Positions 1 through 9,829 of a stretch of 64,000 bases of DNA are shown one piece after another. The stretch covers positions 12,835,001-12,899,000 of the forward strand of contig JAVTVX010000026.1 of NCBI GenBank assembly GCA_033439265.1, given 5' to 3'. Position numbers and translations under genes: made by a program. A model generated the notes under the pieces. It did no database searches and was not told where the DNA came from. It was given only the letters and a program-made list of their open reading frames with translations. Each line of letters opens with the position of its first letter. The first letter of the stretch is position 1. Origin of the DNA: Dillenia suffruticosa. Taxonomy: Eukaryota; Streptophyta; Magnoliopsida; Dilleniales; Dilleniaceae.

Positions 1-175
1 TGTTTTGTGCATGTGAGAAGTTCCCTCTTCTCCATGCTACGTTGACATTTCAAACAAGCCAAGCTGTACCATTATCATCACCGACCTTGACCTCACAACC
101 AACCAAAATCCTTTTCTGATATATCTAGCCTGATTGAGTCATTGTGAAGCCTAAAGAATTTTTAGACAAGAAGAA

Positions 176-300
176 TGGGGAGTTTGCGCAGGAAAATCCC
201 CTCTGATCTCTCTCATTGACCAATAAAAAGATGACATGCCATTTTTCATCTTCAAAGTCTTCTGCCACTAATTTGCAAGTCAACCAGCGTGTCCAGCCGT
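176..300 (+). promoter_or_regulatory. Module promoter block upstream of A1
   Basis: Block shared by all array modules: a purine-rich stretch, a CCAAT box (220-224), a conserved CAAAGTCTTCTGCC tract, then AGTCAAC (278-284), the reverse complement of a WRKY-binding W-box core (TTGAC). It ends about 100 bases before the A1 start codon. Recurrence in the same order before A2, C1, C2, D1 and, with a changed W-box, B1 and B2 is seen directly. WRKY binding is inference. Confidence 0.5.
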
Positions 301-401
301 TTAAAACTTCAAGTGATGCATTGTGAAATAAACATTTTGAGAAAACAAGAACCATTCAGAGGAGTGAGGAGTAGTTGTTGCCGAGAATTCGCGTATTTGA
401 G

Positions 402-1241
402 ATGGGAATTGCAAATGATCGAGTACTACTACTTGTATTTGCTTTGTCTTTTCTTTTGCAACAAGTGGTGGCTCACTCAAAGTGTCCACCAGTCTTCCCA
501 TGTCAGGCTCTCCAAGCACCGCTACTTTTCCCTCTCACAAATTCCAGGCGTCCAGAATGTGGTCTGTTGATGATTAACTGCACAATACCCACTCCGACGG
601 TCAGATTTGTTGAAGATGGCAACTGGTATGATATTGTGTTCATTGATCAAGTCCGGTATCATACAATAGAATTTGCCGACCATATGCTTGGATATAATCT
701 ACAAAAAAACCGGTGTGAAGCTTTCAACAAATTTTCAGTTCCCAGCTCTCCTTTTGTTCGCTTTACCCTGAACAAAATTATCTTGTTCAGATGTGATCGG
801 GGCAGTCACGAAAATCTGTTTAGTCCTGCTACAGAGGAATATTTCCAGGGTTATGGGAGTTATACAGACTGTTCAGGCTTCATTATCTACTATAATCTTT
901 CCAACCTGGATGGTTTTCCAAAGAAAACTCTTCCGACACAATGTTCAGTGATTCAAATCCCACGGACATGGGAACAAGAGAAATTAAAATCAAAGAAACT
1001 GTTTGACATACTCACTGCCAATGTTAGGTTTGTGTACAACGTGTCCTCAGACTGTTTCCATTGCCACTTGAAAGGCGGCCGATGTGATGCAAATTCCCAC
1101 TCTGGACAGTTTCGTTGTTTAAATGGTAACAGACCATCTCTTTACTCTTGCAAATTGCACTTTTCGCTGTTTTATTTTTTCGGTAAAATGCCACCATTTG
1201 ATGACCTCTCTCTCTCTCTCTACCCTGTGGAGGCTGCTTAA
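402..1241 (+). CDS. A1: GUB_WAK_bind ectodomain first exon (LRK10L-type receptor), kinase exon absent
   Basis: Extracellular part of an LRK10L-type receptor-like kinase, expected to be secreted or wall-facing. The ATG at 402 begins a clear signal peptide (hydrophobic LLLVFALSFLLQQVVA), followed at once by the cysteine-rich start KCPPVFPC and the family block ECGLLMINC (about residues 52-60). Several N-glycosylation sites and C-terminal cysteines (SSDCFHCHLKGGRC) follow. An earlier in-frame TTG at 375 is ignored because A2 also aligns from this ATG. Exon 1 most likely ends at 1125 (AATG|GTAAC, phase 1); the frame reads through the donor to a stop at 1239-1241, adding a low-complexity tail. No kinase exon lies before B1. 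It could be a receptor-like protein, a gene fragment, or an alternative first exon for the kinase at 9830. Confidence 0.75.
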   Translation: MGIANDRVLLLVFALSFLLQQVVAHSKCPPVFPCQALQAPLLFPLTNSRRPECGLLMINCTIPTPTVRFVEDGNWYDIVFIDQVRYHTIEFADHMLGYNLQKNRCEAFNKFSVPSSPFVRFTLNKIILFRCDRGSHENLFSPATEEYFQGYGSYTDCSGFIIYYNLSNLDGFPKKTLPTQCSVIQIPRTWEQEKLKSKKLFDILTANVRFVYNVSSDCFHCHLKGGRCDANSHSGQFRCLNGNRPSLYSCKLHFSLFYFFGKMPPFDDLSLSLYPVEAA

Positions 1242-2420
1242 TTCATTTTGTTTGGTAAAAAGTTTTTGTGTTGGAATTGAAAAGAATTTCCAACTTGGTT
1301 GCCTAATTGCCCACTATTTGAGCCTTTGATGTTTTAGATATCAGGTCCAATAGAAATCAATCCTGGTCAAATTTTATATCAAAGATGAAGTACAAGAACA
1401 TCTGCGGTTCACTTGCAATGGCTCTTGGATTTCCTCCATTCTTTCTTTTTAACTGGATCTCCCCTACTTTGTTGCAATTCAAAGCCTTCACTAAATGTTC
1501 ATTGAATGTATTCTTCAATCCTGTTCTTTGCCAGTAACATTTTCTACCACCAATTTGAACTTTGCAAGCTTCACAGCAAAAAAATATTCTTACCCTTGGA
1601 TAATTTTGATTCTTTAAGGCATTTGATGTGGCCTGCGGTGGTCCCTTATATCAAAGTAACTACTAGTCTTGTTCCTTACTGGAATATTTCGTTGTACCAT
1701 TCATCCTTTAATTTGCCTGCACACTTGCTGAAACGGAAACAATCTTCTACATTTTGCCAAATACGATTTACTGGATTTCAACCACCTTCCACATATGGAT
1801 TGCCATCACCCTTTTTGCTGTTTCAGCACCTGAAAACCCAGAGCTTGATAGTGGGTCGATGGATATCATGAAAGATGGTTTTTGCTAATTTATCCCTCTG
1901 CCAATAGGATACAACAAACTGTTAACTGGGAAAACCTTCTCTTTTTTTTTTCCTTTTTATTTCCTTAAAGAAAGGATTGGTTAATACTTGTATTGCACCC
2001 TATGACACATTGATGCAGGCAGAGTTTGTGGCATAAGAACTAGGACCATGGGGATGGAATAGCAGAATTCTAGAAATCATTGTGTTTTAGTCTTCTGAAA
2101 GTCTTGAGCTTCATGCAGTTTAATGAGGAAAAGCGACACGGGAGGAGTATCAATAACGGCAAATAATTTCATTAGGAGTGAAGGTTACGTCATTGGACTT
2201 TCTTCACATAGCTTTGGACTCATCGAGAGGAAAATCAAGGAGCAACACGTTTCGGATGGACCATTTCTTCATTTATTCACTTTGAGATTTTTGTTTGTCT
2301 TTTTTCCCTCCCTTGACCCCGTCTTATACGTTCTCCTCGTCCCTACATATGCCCCGCCACACTTATGTTTCTTACTTTCTATGCCGGTGTTTGTTTCTTC
2401 CAACGGTCTATTAACTGATA
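1126..2420 (+). other. A1 intron/3' flank and inter-module spacer
   Basis: No further exon is recognisable. A CT microsatellite lies just after the donor (about 1206-1222). The stretch 1420-1580 has degraded counterparts after C1 (6330-6400), B1 (3800-3900) and in the D1 introns, so it is old intron sequence multiplied with each module. A block reading GAAATCATTGTGTTTTAG at about 2077 recurs before every following module (4314, 58,438, 60,947) and marks the unit boundary. Confidence 0.5.
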
Positions 2421-2429
2421 GGGACTGAG

Positions 2430-2580
2430 GAAGTTGAGCAGGAAAATTTCTCTTTGATCTCCCTATGCAACCAATAAAATCACAGGGTATGCAATATCCC
2501 AAAACAATTTCTGATTCGCGTCCAATCCTTCAATTCCAAAGTCTTCTGCCTTAATTTCCAGGTCAGCGGGCATGTCAAGC
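2430..2580 (+). promoter_or_regulatory. Module promoter block upstream of B1
   Basis: Same block as before A1: GAAGTTGAGCAGGAAA, a CCAAT box at 2471-2475, then CAAAGTCTTCTGCCTTAATTT. The AGTCAAC of other modules is AGGTCAGC here, so the W-box core (TTGAC) is lost in the B lineage (B2 shares the change). Confidence 0.45.
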
Positions 2581-2689
2581 CACTTAATCATATTGGATAA
2601 GTTATAAAACAAACATGCAAAAGAAAACAAGAAATAGGAGAAGTTAGGAGTTAAGTTGGTTCTTGGGTGCTGAATTGGAGAATTAGACT

Positions 2690-3418
2690 ATGGGAATTTC
2701 TAGTCTAGAACTAGTAGTACTATTATTTATTTTGTTTATGTTTTCACAACACGTGCTTGTTCACTCAGCTGAAAGGGAGAAGAGATGTCCACCATCCTTT
2801 GAGTGCCCAAACCGCACAGGGAAGGTACTTTTCCCTCCCCTCTCAGATTGTAGACATCCAGAGTGTGGTCTGTTGAAGATTGACTGCACACAACCGACTC
2901 CAATGGTCCAACTATTTGAGCCGCTAGGCATAGCCAAGTGTTATAGTATCATGCCCATCAAACAAGACCAAAATCAAGCAACAATTCTTGACCTAGATCT
3001 TGAACATAACCCGCAAAACAACCAGTGTGAAGCATACCAGAATAATTCAGTTCCCAGCTCTTCTTTTGTTTTCTTTACCATGTTAAATCTTACTGTATTC
3101 AACTGTAATTCGAGTATCCCTGATCATCCAATTAGTCCTTCCAGAGAGAAACATCGTAATATGTGTCCAGGCTTCAATATCGACTACAATCTTTCAAACC
3201 ATGACGGTTCAAGTACAGGCACTCCTTCACAGTGTCTGGTGATTCGGGTGCCAAGGATGGGGGAACATGAGAAGGAAAAAGAATCAAGAGAACTGTTTGA
3301 AAGATTCACTGCAAATATCACACTTGATTATCAAGTTCAAATGTCCTCTGGCAGTCCTGACTTCGACCACCAAGGTGTCCAAATATGCGGAAGAGTTTCA
3401 TTTTCCCAACAATGGTAA
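2690..3418 (+). pseudogene. B1: GUB_WAK_bind ectodomain exon with 3' frameshift
   Basis: Begins MGISSLELVVLLFILFMFSQ, a signal peptide, then CPPSFECPN and the ECGLLKIDC block, as in the other modules. About 96% like B2 (59,256) by eye. Near 3390 it has one extra base compared with B2 (GCGGAAGAG against GCGGAGAG), so the last exon codons shift and a TAA stops the frame at 3416-3418. The distance from ATG to the conserved donor (AATG|GTAAC, exon end 3414) is 725 bases, out of phase, where B2 has 724 in phase 1. Two cysteines before the shift are also gone (SPDFDHQ against CLDCDHH). A truncated secreted protein is possible, but normal splicing to a kinase exon would not keep frame. Confidence 0.7.
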
Positions 3419-4930
3419 CTGATTATCTCTTCTACTCTTGCATGCAGCATGCCCTTTCTGCTTTTCTAAGTACAATGCCACAATCTGACACCTCTCCCCC
3501 CCATCTGGATTGCTATAATTTGCTTTGTTTTGATCAACTATTTGTATTGAAAGGATTTCCTTCATGGTTTCACAAGTCCACACACTTGAATCTTGGCTGC
3601 TTGGAGTTTAGGTATCAAGTTCTATTCAATTAATACCAAAAACTTTTTTGACTTTTTACAAGTTCCCAATATCATATGATAGCACCTTTAGAATTATTTT
3701 AGTAAAAGATAATAACTGTTTTGTATATGAATATTTTAACTCAAATGAAAAAAAAAAAAAAGATATACCCAAATCTGGTTGTTTTTATGGTCGAAGAGTG
3801 GCAGCTGACTTGCACTGCCTCTTGGATTTCTTTCACTATCGAATGTACTCTTCAACCTTCTTCATCACCTGTAATCTTTTCTATCCTCTGTTTGTATATT
3901 CTGATTCATCGAGGCCTTTGAGGTGATCTGCATGGGTAACAATCCCCACTCTGACTTCTATGGGTCATGTTGTCTAGTTGTACCAGTAATAATGGGAATT
4001 TTTTAGGTTTAAGGACTAGAATTGTGTAGAGGACTGATTGTTAGTGGATGATACAATGACCATCAATCTAATGAATATCAATATTTATGGGGTTTATAGA
4101 AAATCAATATCAATATTCAACGGTTGGTTGTTATTAATATTTATGCGTTAGTGGCGAATTAGATGATGATTCAATATTTATTTTATTAATTACCAATCAT
4201 TTTATCATTTTATTTGAGAATTGATGAATTTTAGAGAGCAACTCAATAGGCACCAACCAATAGTATTAATATCATGGGAAATTGTAAAAAATCCGGAGCA
4301 GAGGATTGGTTGAAATCATTGTGTTTTAGCTCCTGTTTTTCGAGAGAGACTATTCTTCAAGCATGTTTCATGACGAAAAGAGAAGTGCTTAAACTTCAAG
4401 GAGTAGAAATTACTGGTGAAAAGTTTCATTACATGAGACCGAGGACTTTCTCTACATCCTTCAAAATTCGAGAAGGTAAAAATCACAAGAGTAACATGTG
4501 TTGCACGCATGGACCACTTCTCCATTAATCTTAGTCTTTTTCCCTCCATTGAACCCGTCTTGTATTCTCCTATCCCCACATATACCCCACAATATTTATA
4601 TTTCCCACTTTAGACTCCAGTGCTTCTTTCTTTTTCTCCTTTTTGCCTTGCTTTACACGGGATCATATCCTTAAAGCGCCATCTCCACTGTATTCTACGG
4701 ATTTTTTTATATGTTCTTTAATAAATACATAATAATTCTTTATAATAAAGCCTGGAACTTTTGGTTAGAGTGTCAATTGGATATTACCGGACTATAAAGG
4801 TTGTAGTAGAGTGGTATGTAAAATGAATGAATCGTAATATGATCTTTCATGATATATGTTATATTTTTGGGATACTATGTTGAATATTTGAGAAGATTTT
4901 CAAAGAGTCTATCAAACTGAGGACAGGACC
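3419..4930 (+). other. B1 intron/3' flank and spacer before C1
   Basis: No exon recognised. 3790-3925 resembles the old intron stretch seen after A1 and C1. 4030-4260 is very AT-rich and conserved in copy 2 (60,670-60,910). The unit-boundary block is at about 4314-4372. The short frame at 4274-4528 has a lengthened counterpart at 60,906 but no family signature and is treated as non-coding. Confidence 0.4.
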
Positions 4931-4932
4931 AC

Positions 4933-5085
4933 GGAAGTTGAGGAGGAAAGAGCCCTCTCACCTGCCAATGAAATCCAATGTATGCCGGAATCCAAAAGTA
5001 TTTCTCATTTCCCTTGCCTCTATAGTCCATTCTTCCAACTTGTTAGTCTTGGGCCTTTGATTTCCAAGTCAACTGCCGTGTCTAA
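4933..5085 (+). promoter_or_regulatory. Module promoter block upstream of C1
   Basis: GGAAGTTGAGGAGGAAAG, a CCAAT box at 4965-4969 and AGTCAAC at 5067-5073 (reverse of the W-box core), in the same order and similar spacing as in the other modules, ending about 115 bases before the C1 ATG. Confidence 0.45.
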
Positions 5086-5197
5086 TCCATTAGAAGCCTA
5101 TTGGATATAGGGTGAAGGAAAGAAACATATTGAGAAACCAAGAACAATTTACAGAAACTAGGTGACACTTGATTCTTTGAGGGATATTTTTCTGGCA

Positions 5198-5944
5198 ATG
5201 GCAATCACTAGTCGAGTACTAGTATCTGTTTTGTTATTTCTTTTGCAAGATGTGCTTGCTTACTCAGCCAAAGAGGACAAGAAATGCCCGCCGTTCTTCA
5301 AATGTCCTAACTACCCATTCCAGTTAACCTTCCCCTTCACGAACTACACTCATCCAGATTGCGGTCTGTGGATGATTAAATGCACACAGGACACTGCAAT
5401 GGTCCAGCTTGTTGAGCAGGGTGATTGGTATAATATGACCCATATCCGGTATCAATCACAATCAATTACAATTGTCGACCCAATCCTTGAGCATAACCTG
5501 AAGAACAAGAACTGTAATGCCTTCAATAATTATTCACTTCCCAGCTCTCCTTTTATTTCCTTTACCATGAACAATCTTACCTTGTTGAAGTGTAAACCAA
5601 GGGATGGCGATGATCCAAGTCCGGTGACCAAGGAACACTCCAAAGGTTATTTGCATTATGATGATTGTCCAGGCTTTATTATCTACTATGATCCTTCGAA
5701 CTCTCACCTTCCAGATCCTGGGATTCCTCTGCAGCATTGTTCTGTTATTCAGATGCCGAGGAAAAGGCATAAGATACCAACTTCCACAAACCTGTTTCAA
5801 ATACTTACTCCAAATGTCACCCTTGAATATCAAGTGACTTGGGAGTGTCTTGACTGCCACTCCAAAGGCCGCCAATGTGTTCAAAATGACTCCAGGACCG
5901 TTCAATGTAATGGTTTGAAAAAAGGTATGAGCGTCATTGCCTGA
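5198..5944 (+). CDS. C1: GUB_WAK_bind ectodomain first exon, open
   Basis: Starts at the ATG at 5198 (an in-frame upstream GTG at 5162 is not needed). Signal peptide around VLVSVLLFLLQDVLA, then KKCPPFFKCPNYPF, the CGLWMIKC block, FISFTMNNLTLLKC in mid-domain and the C-terminal cysteine cluster ECLDCHSKGRQC. Several N-X-S/T sites fit an extracellular protein. The predicted donor is at 5925 (AAAG|GTATGA), so exon 1 is 5198-5924, 727 bases, phase 1. Read-through adds only six codons, to a TGA at 5942-5944. It is the best preserved ectodomain of copy 1. No own kinase exon; the next one downstream belongs to D1. Family assignment is firm; existence of a separate mRNA is unknown. Confidence 0.75.
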   Translation: MAITSRVLVSVLLFLLQDVLAYSAKEDKKCPPFFKCPNYPFQLTFPFTNYTHPDCGLWMIKCTQDTAMVQLVEQGDWYNMTHIRYQSQSITIVDPILEHNLKNKNCNAFNNYSLPSSPFISFTMNNLTLLKCKPRDGDDPSPVTKEHSKGYLHYDDCPGFIIYYDPSNSHLPDPGIPLQHCSVIQMPRKRHKIPTSTNLFQILTPNVTLEYQVTWECLDCHSKGRQCVQNDSRTVQCNGLKKGMSVIA

Positions 5945-6428
5945 TTTTTTTTTTTCATTTTGCTCTTGAATGACTGCTTTTCTCTGTAGAGCACCGCAAC
6001 TTAAACCTCTCTCTTTCCTATTTAAGATTCTTCATATTTGCTTAATTCTGTTTGTCATAGTGGCAGAATTAAAAGGATAATGGTTTTCCTGCATGATTGC
6101 CCAAAACCATTTTACTTGAACCTTTTGGATTTCAGTAGAAAAGGGGAAGTGATCTTTATATAAATATACAATTCATAAGAAAAGAGAGAGAAGTAAACGT
6201 GGTCAATTATTTAATGGTTATAAAGAGGGTAAAGTGTTAAAACATCTGCAAATTACTTGCAGTGCCTCTCCAGTTTCATCCGTTATTTTATTTATTTATT
6301 TATTTTTCCCTGGAGATCACCTTGCTTTCTCTCACCGAAAGTCTTCACGAATTGCTAATTGAACATATTCTTGAACTTGCTTATCCCCTGTATTCTTTTC
6401 TGCTGTCAGTTTGAAATTTGAAGCTTAA

Positions 6429-6613
6429 AGGGTTCACCCGGTACACAAAGTGCTCCCCGGCTTAGTGTGGGATAAAGGGAGGGTGGGCGTATATGTATGC
6501 AGTCTTCCCCTTGCATTTTTCCAAAAACGTTGTTTTCACGCCTCGAACCCGTGATCTTGAGATTACCAAAAGAGCAACTCAACCGTTGCGTGAAGGTTTG
6601 CCCTCCTCATTGG
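6429..6613 (-). mobile_element. tRNA-derived SINE (Au-like), minus strand, C1 copy
   Basis: Flanked by the direct repeat AATTTGAAGCTTAA at 6415-6428 and 6614-6627, a target-site duplication. Read on the minus strand it has a tRNA-like head with box B (GGTTCGAGGCG) and the body and end typical of plant Au-like SINEs (TTGTGTACCGGGT). The same insertion is present in copy 2 (63,064-63,248), so it predates the segmental duplication. Confidence 0.75.
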
Positions 6614-6627
6614 AATTTGAAGCTTAA

Positions 6628-8287
6628 GACCCAAAAATAGTCTTAGGCCTTATTGGATAGACTGCAATTCATCAATGCTTTTTGATTGGGTCTGCGATGA
6701 TGACCTTCTCCTCCACGAGACTTTTATCCATACTTCTAGTGCTGTTCTAGATTGGCTTATGACAGAAGTTCAGTTTGGTGGTGTGTAGACATACTCGACT
6801 TACTCCTCATTGGAATTTCTCTTCTTCCATTATTCCTGACGTTTGCTATTACAATCTTGTGTATCTGTTCAAGTCTGTTATCGTAGACTTCACCAATCGC
6901 CTTTGCTATGACAGCTCCTGTAGTGAGTCTATGGATTGTATAAAGGTGTGTTGTCGATATAGTACGCTGAGTGAAGACTGCACATAACCGTTTATGCACA
7001 ATGTCTGGCCTAGAAAGGGTTGGATTGTAGTGCGTGGTCACAAGTTAACGGTGGCATTTGTTGTTTGAGAACTAAGGTCTGCCTATTGGAGAAGTAGAGG
7101 CTAGCAAGTAATGTGTTTTGGTTCCCATTTTCTGAGAGAACTACATTTGAAGCAGTTTCATGGGGGAAAGGAAAATCTAGAAACGAAGATGGTGAGTAAT
7201 TTCATTTGAACTTTTCCTCATATTCAATCCCCCGAAATTCATTCTCCTGCTGTGATACTACATTTTTCATTTTCATTTTCTAACCCCTCCGATCCTACAG
7301 GATACTAAGGTGCCAAAAGAAAACATTTTTCATTTTCTAACTTTAATTTTTCACTATATTTTTAGTTTTTTTGTACAAAAGAAAGATTAAAAAACAACTT
7401 TATTTCTCAAAGTTTTATATATTTTTTCAAGTTGGATATAAGTGTAATTGAATAAAAGTAGTAGAGTATTTTGGTTTATAACTCAAGTATAATAGTTCTT
7501 AAATGAAAATGTTGGAGTATTTTTGTTCAAACAAATTATAAATTTGGTGAAAAATTTTGGAAAAACAAAAAAAAAATATTTACCTTTTTCCACTTTGGAA
7601 AAATATTATTTAGACCCAAAATTTCTTTTTTAACATTATTCTAGAAATTTTAAATTATCCATAAAAACATGAGTGTCAAGAGTTTAATTAAGAAAATGAC
7701 TTTAAAAAGAAATGAGTGGCGTAAAATAATTTGAACAGTTAAAATAATGCATTTTTATTATTATCATTATTGTTGTTATTGTTGTTATTGTTGTTATTGT
7801 TATTGTTGTTATCATAAGTTTCTAAGAGTAATTTATTTTTCTTTCTTTCTTTTTATTTTTTTATTTTCTTAGTTTTATGTTCTTTACTTTTGTTGTCAAA
7901 CTTTTATTTTACGATATTTTTTTCTCTCCTCTCTCATACATTTATCTTTTAAATCATTGGCTCTAAAGTTTAGGACTAAGGCCTATGTTTTGTTGTAGTT
8001 GTTTTGGAGAGGGATTCGGAATAATATTCTGCTTTTGAACCATCCCTAAGCATCTTTTACATTTATTTTTATATAACATATAATATTTTTTAAGCCTGAA
8101 GACTAGAAACCCTCATCTTTTGGTATTGTCATCATCAATCATTTGAAACAATACTTATAGGAAGTTCCGTTATCTCTAAGGTGCGTTGACATCTTCAAAC
8201 CAGCCAATGGCTTAATATAATCTCATAGAATTCCTATTTTTTGGACATCTATCTCGAACATAAAGAGAAGACAAAAACTTGGTTAGT
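6628..8287. other. Spacer between C1 and D1
   Basis: 6628-7364 is almost identical to 63,263-64,000; the short frames there (6757-7041 and its copy) show no known domain. Beyond 7364 the sequence is AT-rich with a TTATTG-type microsatellite (about 7757-7813) and pyrimidine-rich tracts. No gene seen. Confidence 0.5.
7757..7813. repeat. Microsatellite (TTG/TTA mixed)
   Basis: Alternating TTATTG and TTGTTA units over about 55 bases, in the spacer before D1. Confidence 0.8.
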
Positions 8288-8289
8288 GG

Positions 8290-8425
8290 GGAAGTTGAGC
8301 GGAAGTCCTTTCTGACCGGCCAATCAAAGAACATGTTCGCCTGACTCCGAAAGTTGTTCTCATTTGCCTCCATAAACTGCAATCGTTAAATCTTCTGCCT
8401 TTAAATTCCAAGTCAACTTCGGTGA
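8290..8425 (+). promoter_or_regulatory. Module promoter block upstream of D1
   Basis: GAAGTTGAGCGGAAG, a CCAAT box at 8320-8324, TCTTCTGCC and AGTCAAC at 8411-8417, in the module order. It keeps the W-box core although the exon it precedes is broken. Confidence 0.45.
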
Positions 8426-9304
8426 TCATTTTCATCCATACAAAAATTATCAACAATCTTGTCAAACCAAACATGTTGAGAAAAATCTTCTGAGTCATAT
8501 AGAGCTGGTGTTACCTCGTAATGATCGGTTGTGGAAGTTAGGATGGAAAATACAAGCCTAGTATTAGTATTTGTTTCGCTTATGTTGTTGCAACATGTGC
8601 CTGGCCAAACAATGGAAGAGGTTGAGATTTGTCCACCATACTTGAAATGTCCAGACCTCCAAGGATAGGTACCCTTCCCTTTCACCAATTCTACTCATCC
8701 AGATTGTGGTCTGTTGATGATTGACTGCACACAACCGCAGGCCATGGTCCAATTTGAGGAGAATGGAAAGTGGTACAACGTTACCTACATTGACCAATTC
8801 TCATATCAAGCAATAACATATTTCGACCCAGAGATTCAAAATTACCTGAATACAATGAATTGAGATCTGTTCAACAATTATTCGATTCCTATTACTCCTT
8901 TTGTTTCCTATGCCATGAACAATCTTACCTTGTTCAAATGTAACTCAAGTGATGGTACCAGTTCCAGAACAAAGGAGTACTTCACAGGTTACTCAATCTA
9001 TAAAGGGTGTCCACGCATCAATATCTACTACAATTATACAAATGGTGATGGTGTGATTCCTGGGATTCCTCCTTAAGAATGTTCAGTTGTTAGGATTCCA
9101 AAGGCATGGGGCAATAAGGCAGCAAAATCAAACAACCTGTTTGAATTAGTTAATGCAAGTGTCCAGCTTGATTATCAAGTGGCTTCTGAGTGTCTTGACT
9201 GCCACTCTAAAGGTGGCCGATGTGATCAAAATGCAGGCCTGAGTGATTTTAATTGTGTCGGTCTGTTTGAGTGTTCAAGGAATGGTAACAGATCATTTCT
9301 CTGC

Positions 9305-9310
9305 AGAACG

Positions 9311-9346
<36 letters not shown>
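9305..9346. repeat. CT microsatellite in D1 intron 1
   Basis: About 20 TC units just after the exon-1 donor. Shorter CT runs sit at the same place after A1 and A2, so the tract belongs to the duplicated unit. Confidence 0.85.
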
Positions 9347-9350
<4 letters not shown>

Positions 9351-9532
9351 CCTCCCCTATATAGACTGCTCTAATTTGCTTCTCATTTAATTGTTTGTCA
9401 GAATTGAGGTGAAAGCTTTATCGGGATTTATCAATTCTATGTTTCTTTTTCTCTAGAATTGAACTGTGATCCATAATGATGAGCCAAAAGTAAAAAAGCG
9501 TTAAACTAAATTCGTTCTCACTCCTATTGCAG

Positions 9533-9565
9533 GTAATGAAAGGAATGTGGTGATATTTGAGACAG
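9533..9565 (+). CDS. Predicted 33-base mini-exon of D1 (juxtamembrane)
   Basis: Bounded by CTCCTATTGCAG (acceptor) and GACAG|GTAATA (donor). Its 33 bases enter and leave in phase 1, so it adds exactly 11 codons (about NERNVVIFET) between the ectodomain exon and the transmembrane exon without changing frame. It could also be skipped, since exons 1 and 3 join in frame without it. Prediction from splice signals and phase only. Confidence 0.4.
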
Positions 9566-9829
9566 GTAATATGCCTCTTCTTCGCTGGAGCCGAACTTTT
9601 TGAAGCCAAAAGCATAACTATCAAACACAATTTCGCTAACTACCATGTCTTGCTCAGCCTTGCAAGTCACTCTAAATCATTTTTACTTCCACAATTGCAC
9701 CATTTCCTGCACATTAATAGGATTCATCACAATTTCACTCAAATTTTTAAGGCTACTTCTAATGTAGTTTGCATAGTTTGTCTATTTCAGTCAGTGAGAC
9801 ATTTTATTCTCCCCCCCCCCCCATTTCAG

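Noticed and set aside
5534..5905. 123-codon frame antisense to C1
   Set aside because: Shadow of the C1 coding exon; the ectodomain on the plus strand explains the openness.
6757..7041. 94-codon minus-strand frame conserved in copy 2
   Set aside because: Conservation follows from the recent segmental duplication; no domain and no sign of selection can be judged from two copies.
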